Assembly: GCA_002478685.1 (NCBI GenBank)
Contig: DLPY01000068.1
Location: 1-27,095, forward strand
Reading direction: 5' to 3'
Origin: Flavobacteriaceae bacterium UBA7446
GTDB lineage: Bacteria; Bacteroidota; Bacteroidia; Flavobacteriales; Flavobacteriaceae
DNA: 27,095 bases
Positions 23,281 to 27,095 of the stretch are shown here, piece by piece. The notes below the pieces were generated by a model. It did not search any database, was not told where the DNA came from, and saw only the letters and a program-made list of their open reading frames with translations. The translations under genes were made by a program, and so were the position numbers. Position 1 is the first letter of the stretch. Each line of letters opens with the position of its first letter.

Positions 23281-23311
23281 CAAAGATACGTTTATCTACT
23301 TTAGCGGAAAA
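23281..23311 (-). promoter_or_regulatory. Promoter of the lipoprotein gene
   Basis: On the minus strand TTTT (23308-23311) is followed by a 19-base spacer and TATCTTTG (23281-23288): a 3/4 -33 box and a perfect -7 box at the canonical spacing. The ATG (23277) begins three bases after the -7 box, so the transcript should be leaderless. Confidence 0.6.
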
Positions 23312-23313
23312 GT

Positions 23314-25329
23314 CTAATTGTATTGCGTTCCGCTGCCTTGTGCAAACAGTACGCCACTGCCGTCAACACTTGTAGGCCACATGAAACTTAGTCTGCCTTG
23401 CGGATTAGCATCGCCAAAAAGCACATCTGCAATGCCCTCTCCTGCTATACCAGGTAAAAACGAAGCTATAAAAGCATCCCATTGCGCTAAGTGCTCATGC
23501 ACTAACAATGGGCGTCCGGAAAGCAATACAGCTACTATCGTATTTCCAGAGGCATGAGCACGCTCTAAAACTTCCAAATCCGCTTTATTAAGGCGTAAAT
23601 CAGCATCGTCGCCAAAGCCTTCGGCATAGGGATATTCGCCAATTACAGCGAGTACAACATCGCCTTTGATTATTTTGTTGGCATTAGGATTATAAGTGAT
23701 TTTAGCATCAGGTGCCACCGCTTTAATTCCATCCAAAATGGTAGTTCCTTTTGGCTGAAGTACGCGGGTTGCCATAAAAGCAGTGAAATCTGTTGAAGTG
23801 GCTTTGCCATTGTTGTCAAGGTCAATTTCGTTAAAGTGACCTTCCCAATCGCGTGGGTTAAATTTGTTCTCAAATATTTTCTCAAGCTGTGTGTTGTATT
23901 CTTTTTTATTAAGCACACCATCGGAATTGTTGTCCAAAAAGTCGAAATCAGGAGTGAAAAACCCTTGCCAATCAGTAGTCCAACCGCCGTTTTGTACCCC
24001 AAGATTGTTTGCTGCTGAGCCCACCACAGTGATTGATGTTGACTTGTCTAGAGGAAGTACTTGCTCATTTTTTAACACAACTGCAGATTTTTGAACGGCT
24101 TCACGGGCAAGCGCACGATGTTCGGGTGAACCTATTTTATCTAAGTGACTGTAATCAATATACGGATCATCAAAAAGTCCAATTTCCATTTTTACCTTTA
24201 AAATTCTTCGTACAGCATCGTCTATACGCTCCATAGAAACACTACCTTCATTTACTGCTTCTATCAAAAATTTGATAAATGTTTTGTAGTGTTTTTGGTT
24301 TTGACCTTCCATAATTCCCGGCACCATGACCATATCAATACCTGCATTAACTCCGTTAATGACATCCGATTTGTAATCGCCAGGTATTTCATCAATTCCT
24401 GCCCAATCAGAGACTACAAATCCCTGAAAACCGAGTTCGTCTTTTAGCAAATCGGTGAGAAGGTATTTACTGCCATGACATTTTTCTCCCCGCACACTAT
24501 TAAAACTTGCCATAATGGTTTTCACATCGGCTTCAATGGCAGTTTTGTAAGGCGGAAGGTATATTTCACGTAGCATCGTGTCGTCAAGTTGCACATCTCC
24601 ACGATCAATATGATAGGTATGTATGCCGTCCACTCGTTTACCAGTACCCCAAACGGTAGCGCCATCGCCAATAAAGTGTTTTGCACAAGCAGCCACTTGC
24701 TTGTTTTGTGTCTTGGTTAGGCGATCTTGATACCCCAAAACAGCAGCTCTTGTTAGCCGATTAACAATGTCTGTAGTTTGTCCAAATCCTTCGTAAAAAC
24801 GACCCCAACGAGGATCTTGAGGAATGGTAATACAAGGCGAAAATGTCCAGTGAATTCCCGTAGCAGCAACCTCAATTGCTGTAGCTTTATTTACGCGATA
24901 AACAAGGTCCGCATCGTTTGATGCACCAAGAGCAAGATTGTGTGGAAATACAGTAGCCCCTAAAACATTGTTATGTCCATGAACAGCGTCAATTCCATAA
25001 ATTAGTGGAATACCAAGGCGATCACTCAGCGCAATTTTCTGGAACCCATTTACCATTTCTAGCCATCCTTTTGGTGTGTTCGTTTTTGGAACTGCACCGC
25101 CTCCGCTAAGAATAGAGCCTATATGAAAAGTGTGAATGTCTTGCGGACTATCTAGTAAACGCATATCCACTTGTGTCATTTGACCAACTTTTTCAGCAAG
25201 TGTCATTTGACTTAAAATAGCATCAACTTTTTTTGCAATTGATTTTTGTTTTTGCTTCTCAGGAGTTTGCGAACATGAAGCTAACGCTACAAATGCAATA
25301 AATAAGTGTTTAAGATATCTTGATTTCAT
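23314..25329 (-). CDS. GH3 family beta-glucosidase lipoprotein with inserted EF-hand pair
   Basis: A 671-residue exo-acting glycoside hydrolase family 3 enzyme, probably releasing glucose from beta-glucans or their oligomers. A lipoprotein signal ends LASC (Cys19). The TIM-barrel domain carries KHFIGDGAT (217-225) and the nucleophile Asp308 in GFVVSDWAG. The second domain has the likely acid/base Glu570 in GEYPYAEGFGDD. Between GGWTTDWQG (448-456) and GTTILDGIKA (528-537), contiguous in plain GH3 exo-glucosidases, sit about 70 extra residues with two canonical EF-hand loops: Asp466-Glu477 and Asp503-Asp514. The gene lies 22 bases after the GH17 remnant and downstream of a sugar symporter, so it belongs to a beta-glucan locus. 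Confidence 0.92.
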   Translation of the reverse strand: MKSRYLKHLFIAFVALASCSQTPEKQKQKSIAKKVDAILSQMTLAEKVGQMTQVDMRLLDSPQDIHTFHIGSILSGGGAVPKTNTPKGWLEMVNGFQKIALSDRLGIPLIYGIDAVHGHNNVLGATVFPHNLALGASNDADLVYRVNKATAIEVAATGIHWTFSPCITIPQDPRWGRFYEGFGQTTDIVNRLTRAAVLGYQDRLTKTQNKQVAACAKHFIGDGATVWGTGKRVDGIHTYHIDRGDVQLDDTMLREIYLPPYKTAIEADVKTIMASFNSVRGEKCHGSKYLLTDLLKDELGFQGFVVSDWAGIDEIPGDYKSDVINGVNAGIDMVMVPGIMEGQNQKHYKTFIKFLIEAVNEGSVSMERIDDAVRRILKVKMEIGLFDDPYIDYSHLDKIGSPEHRALAREAVQKSAVVLKNEQVLPLDKSTSITVVGSAANNLGVQNGGWTTDWQGFFTPDFDFLDNNSDGVLNKKEYNTQLEKIFENKFNPRDWEGHFNEIDLDNNGKATSTDFTAFMATRVLQPKGTTILDGIKAVAPDAKITYNPNANKIIKGDVVLAVIGEYPYAEGFGDDADLRLNKADLEVLERAHASGNTIVAVLLSGRPLLVHEHLAQWDAFIASFLPGIAGEGIADVLFGDANPQGRLSFMWPTSVDGSGVLFAQGSGTQYN

Positions 25330-25351
25330 AAGAAGTTCTTTGTTGAGTTTT

Positions 25352-25868
25352 TTAAAATTTCAACTTTTCGTTTTTATCCCAAAGTACCCAGTAAGCTACT
25401 ACTTCGCCCTCAGGTCCCACCTTCCAACATTCGTCAAAAGAAGAAAAATAAAACATCCTAATATATGCTTTTTTTGACCATGCTAGGTTATTAATAAAGT
25501 ATTTCATCGTATGTACTAATGAAGGGACTGACCCTTTTGGCGGCTCTCCTTTGCTCGCCCATCCCGTTTCTATTATAATAACTTTTTTGACCTTTGCGAC
25601 ATACATGGTATGTGTTTGTTTCCCTTAGTGCAGGAAAAAAAGCGAATCCATTTGGTGTAAGGTTTTAAGATTTTAACACGCCGTTCCACTTGAGTCTCTG
25701 TAATGATATCTCCTCGTTCCTGTCCATCTTCATACATACTAAAGCAAATGCCGTGCATAACTGCTTTAAGCGTTTTACGCCACAGCTCTTTTAAGTCTTC
25801 TTAGTATGATTATCAAAATTTACTCCTTTGTATGATTTATACTCTAACTCTTCTGAACTAAATTCTAT
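25352..25868 (-). pseudogene. Decayed GH17 endo-beta-1,3-glucanase (laminarinase) gene
   Basis: Three pieces of one gene survive in different frames. First, 25868-25794 reads EFSSEELEYKSYKGVNFDNH without a start codon and meets a stop at 25791. Second, from 25800 to about 25610, ELWRKTLKAVMHGICFSMYEDGQ continues through KPYTKWIRFFSCTKGNKHIP, the N-terminal block of bacterial GH17 enzymes. Third, from about 25606, KKVIIIETGWASKGEPP to the end FYFSSFDECWKVG...YWVLWDKNEKLKF is the GH17 C-terminal block with the nucleophile Glu in IIIETGW. The middle of the catalytic domain, probably some 200 residues with the acid/base Glu, is missing, and the junction changes frame. The gene is therefore inactive. 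It sits between a sugar symporter and GH3, where an endo-glucanase is expected. An assembly artefact is the main alternative. Confidence 0.8.
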
Positions 25869-25896
25869 GTCTTCTCAATATGACACCAAATAAAAA

Positions 25897-27095
25897 TTAA
25901 GATTCTTTCCTCAGATTATTTAAAGCTTTTTTTATCTCTGCTGCTTTTTGTTCTGTTATATCATAATTTTTCATAATGATTATTGCGCCAATTACTCCAG
26001 CAATTGGTAAGAGCGAATAGAATATTCGCATTCCTGTAACTGCAGATTCAGTGACATTATCTGCATCAAAACCGACAATCATTAGAAAAAATCCACCCAG
26101 TAGGGCCGCAATTCCATACCCTAATTTTACCATCCACCAATATACAGCGCCAAGAACACCTTCTCTTCTTTGACCTGTATTTAGTTCATCCAAATCACAT
26201 ACATCTGCTGTCATAGACATCATAATAGTAAACAAACCACCTATCCCAAAAGAGTGAAAAGGTAGTGCGTATAAAAATAAGTGTGGCTTACCAGGAACAA
26301 ATAGAAACCAGAACATAACATAACCAATAATGGAAATAAATTGTGACACCATAAATGCTCGCTTTTTACCAATTCTTTTTGACATTACTGTAATCAACGG
26401 GATAATTAAAAACGAAGTGATTAGGGCGCCAACTGACCCATGCATTGCAGGCCAATTTCCTGCACTTGCTGGATCGCTGTTAAACAAGTAATGTACTATG
26501 ATTAAAAATGTATAAGGAGCAATTACATTGAATGAGTTGAAAATCAAAAACGTGGCGAAAGCAATTTTTCTAAACTGCTTGATTTTAAATGCCTCAAAAG
26601 CTGATATAAATATTCCTCTCGTGCTTTTTAATACATATTTGGCGTTGATGGGTAAAAAATCTGTGTGATTTAATGTTGATTTGCTTTTCAAACAGAGTGC
26701 TGGTATAATAGCGAATAGTGTACAGGAAATAGCCACCCATACTGATAACTCTCTTACACCTTGATCTGCGCCAATAGGAAACCACTCAGGGTCGTAAAGA
26801 ATAACCCAAAACCATGGGGCTATTACCCATGCCCATTGCCCAATGAATTGAGCAATGGCCATAATTTGAGTCCGTTCATGATAGTCTTCACTAATTTCAT
26901 AACCCATGGCAACATAAGGCACGCTAAAAATGGTAAGTCCTAAATAAAACACCAAAGACCACAAGAAGAAATATATAAAGTTAAAAAGAATTCCGTTGTC
27001 TCTGTGAATTTGCCACATTGCAATGTAGGCTATTCCCATAAGAATCCCTCCAATAAAAACATACTGCCTTCTTCTACCCCATTTAGACTTTGTGT
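25897..27095 (-). CDS. GPH-type sugar:cation symporter (MFS), 5' end outside window
   Basis: Membrane transporter of the glycoside-pentoside-hexuronide:cation symporter family, in the major facilitator superfamily. The frame is open to the window end; the first visible residues TKSKWGRRRQYVFIGG form the conserved loop between segments 2 and 3, so about 60-80 residues are missing at the N-terminus and the Met at 27039 is internal. Around ten hydrophobic segments are visible, including YFFLWSLVFYLGLTIFSVPY, and the family-typical PYVAMGYEIS and DERTQ-like DYHERTQIMA. The soluble tail ends NNLRKES. Cargo is probably glucose or short beta-glucosides, inferred only from the GH17 remnant and GH3 downstream. 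Confidence 0.88.
   Translation of the reverse strand, partial: TKSKWGRRRQYVFIGGILMGIAYIAMWQIHRDNGILFNFIYFFLWSLVFYLGLTIFSVPYVAMGYEISEDYHERTQIMAIAQFIGQWAWVIAPWFWVILYDPEWFPIGADQGVRELSVWVAISCTLFAIIPALCLKSKSTLNHTDFLPINAKYVLKSTRGIFISAFEAFKIKQFRKIAFATFLIFNSFNVIAPYTFLIIVHYLFNSDPASAGNWPAMHGSVGALITSFLIIPLITVMSKRIGKKRAFMVSQFISIIGYVMFWFLFVPGKPHLFLYALPFHSFGIGGLFTIMMSMTADVCDLDELNTGQRREGVLGAVYWWMVKLGYGIAALLGGFFLMIVGFDADNVTESAVTGMRIFYSLLPIAGVIGAIIIMKNYDITEQKAAEIKKALNNLRKES

Noticed and set aside
25352..25758. Two separate small genes on the minus strand
   Set aside because: Both frames match opposite ends of the same GH17 family in the right order, so they are remnants of one gene.
1..27095. CRISPR array, insertion sequence, prophage or integron
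   Set aside because: No regularly spaced direct repeats, transposase, integrase or terminal inverted repeats were seen on either strand.

Overview
The window reads as a chromosomal segment of a member of the Bacteroidota, most likely a (marine) flavobacterium. The basis is the proteins themselves (flavobacterial-style ribosomal protein L25/Ctc, peptidyl-tRNA hydrolase with an N-terminal extension, OlsF-type fused acyltransferase, a short ACT-domain protein typical of flavobacteria), the near absence of Shine-Dalgarno sequences, and repeated TAnnTTTG octamers, the Bacteroidota -7 promoter element, just before gene starts. Most of the window is compact housekeeping DNA. No insertion sequence, prophage, CRISPR array or integron was seen.

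Layout. (1) 1-1236: truncated umuC followed by umuD, an SOS mutagenesis polymerase pair in the order C then D. (2) 1237-1687: non-coding stretch with a long hairpin, a tRNA-Leu(CAA) on the minus strand with its own terminator, and a divergent promoter region. (3) 1688-3321: prs-rplY, closed by a strong terminator. (4) 3334-9564: a tight plus-strand run pth-ribF-serS-DUF4286-rsmA-mgtE-2-hydroxyacid dehydrogenase, with junctions from a 23-base overlap to gaps of about 10 bases, then a lone arsC-like gene. (5) 10027-13591 (minus): GNAT acetyltransferase-aspartokinase-OlsF-like ornithine-lipid synthase, an overlapping operon. (6) 13723-21110: mfd, an ACT-domain protein, yraN, metG, a small membrane protein and an HDAC-like deacetylase. 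(7) 21111-23277: ssb and a CBS-domain gene, a YeeZ-like NAD(P)-binding protein and a small lipoprotein. (8) 23314-27095 (minus): a beta-glucan utilisation fragment made of a GPH-type sugar symporter (cut by the window end), a decayed GH17 laminarinase gene and a lipoprotein GH3 beta-glucosidase.

The most interesting items are the GH3 enzyme, which carries a pair of canonical EF-hand calcium loops inserted in its second catalytic-site domain, and the adjacent GH17 remnant, in which the two ends of the gene survive but the middle, including the acid/base region, is gone. Together they suggest a laminarin-type locus that has lost its endo-acting enzyme while keeping transporter and exo-enzyme. 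Further points are the inverted umuC-umuD order, a MetRS without the C-terminal tRNA-binding domain, promoter boxes so close to start codons that several mRNAs should be leaderless, and four convergent gene pairs whose 3' ends touch or overlap. I found no wholly novel multi-gene system.
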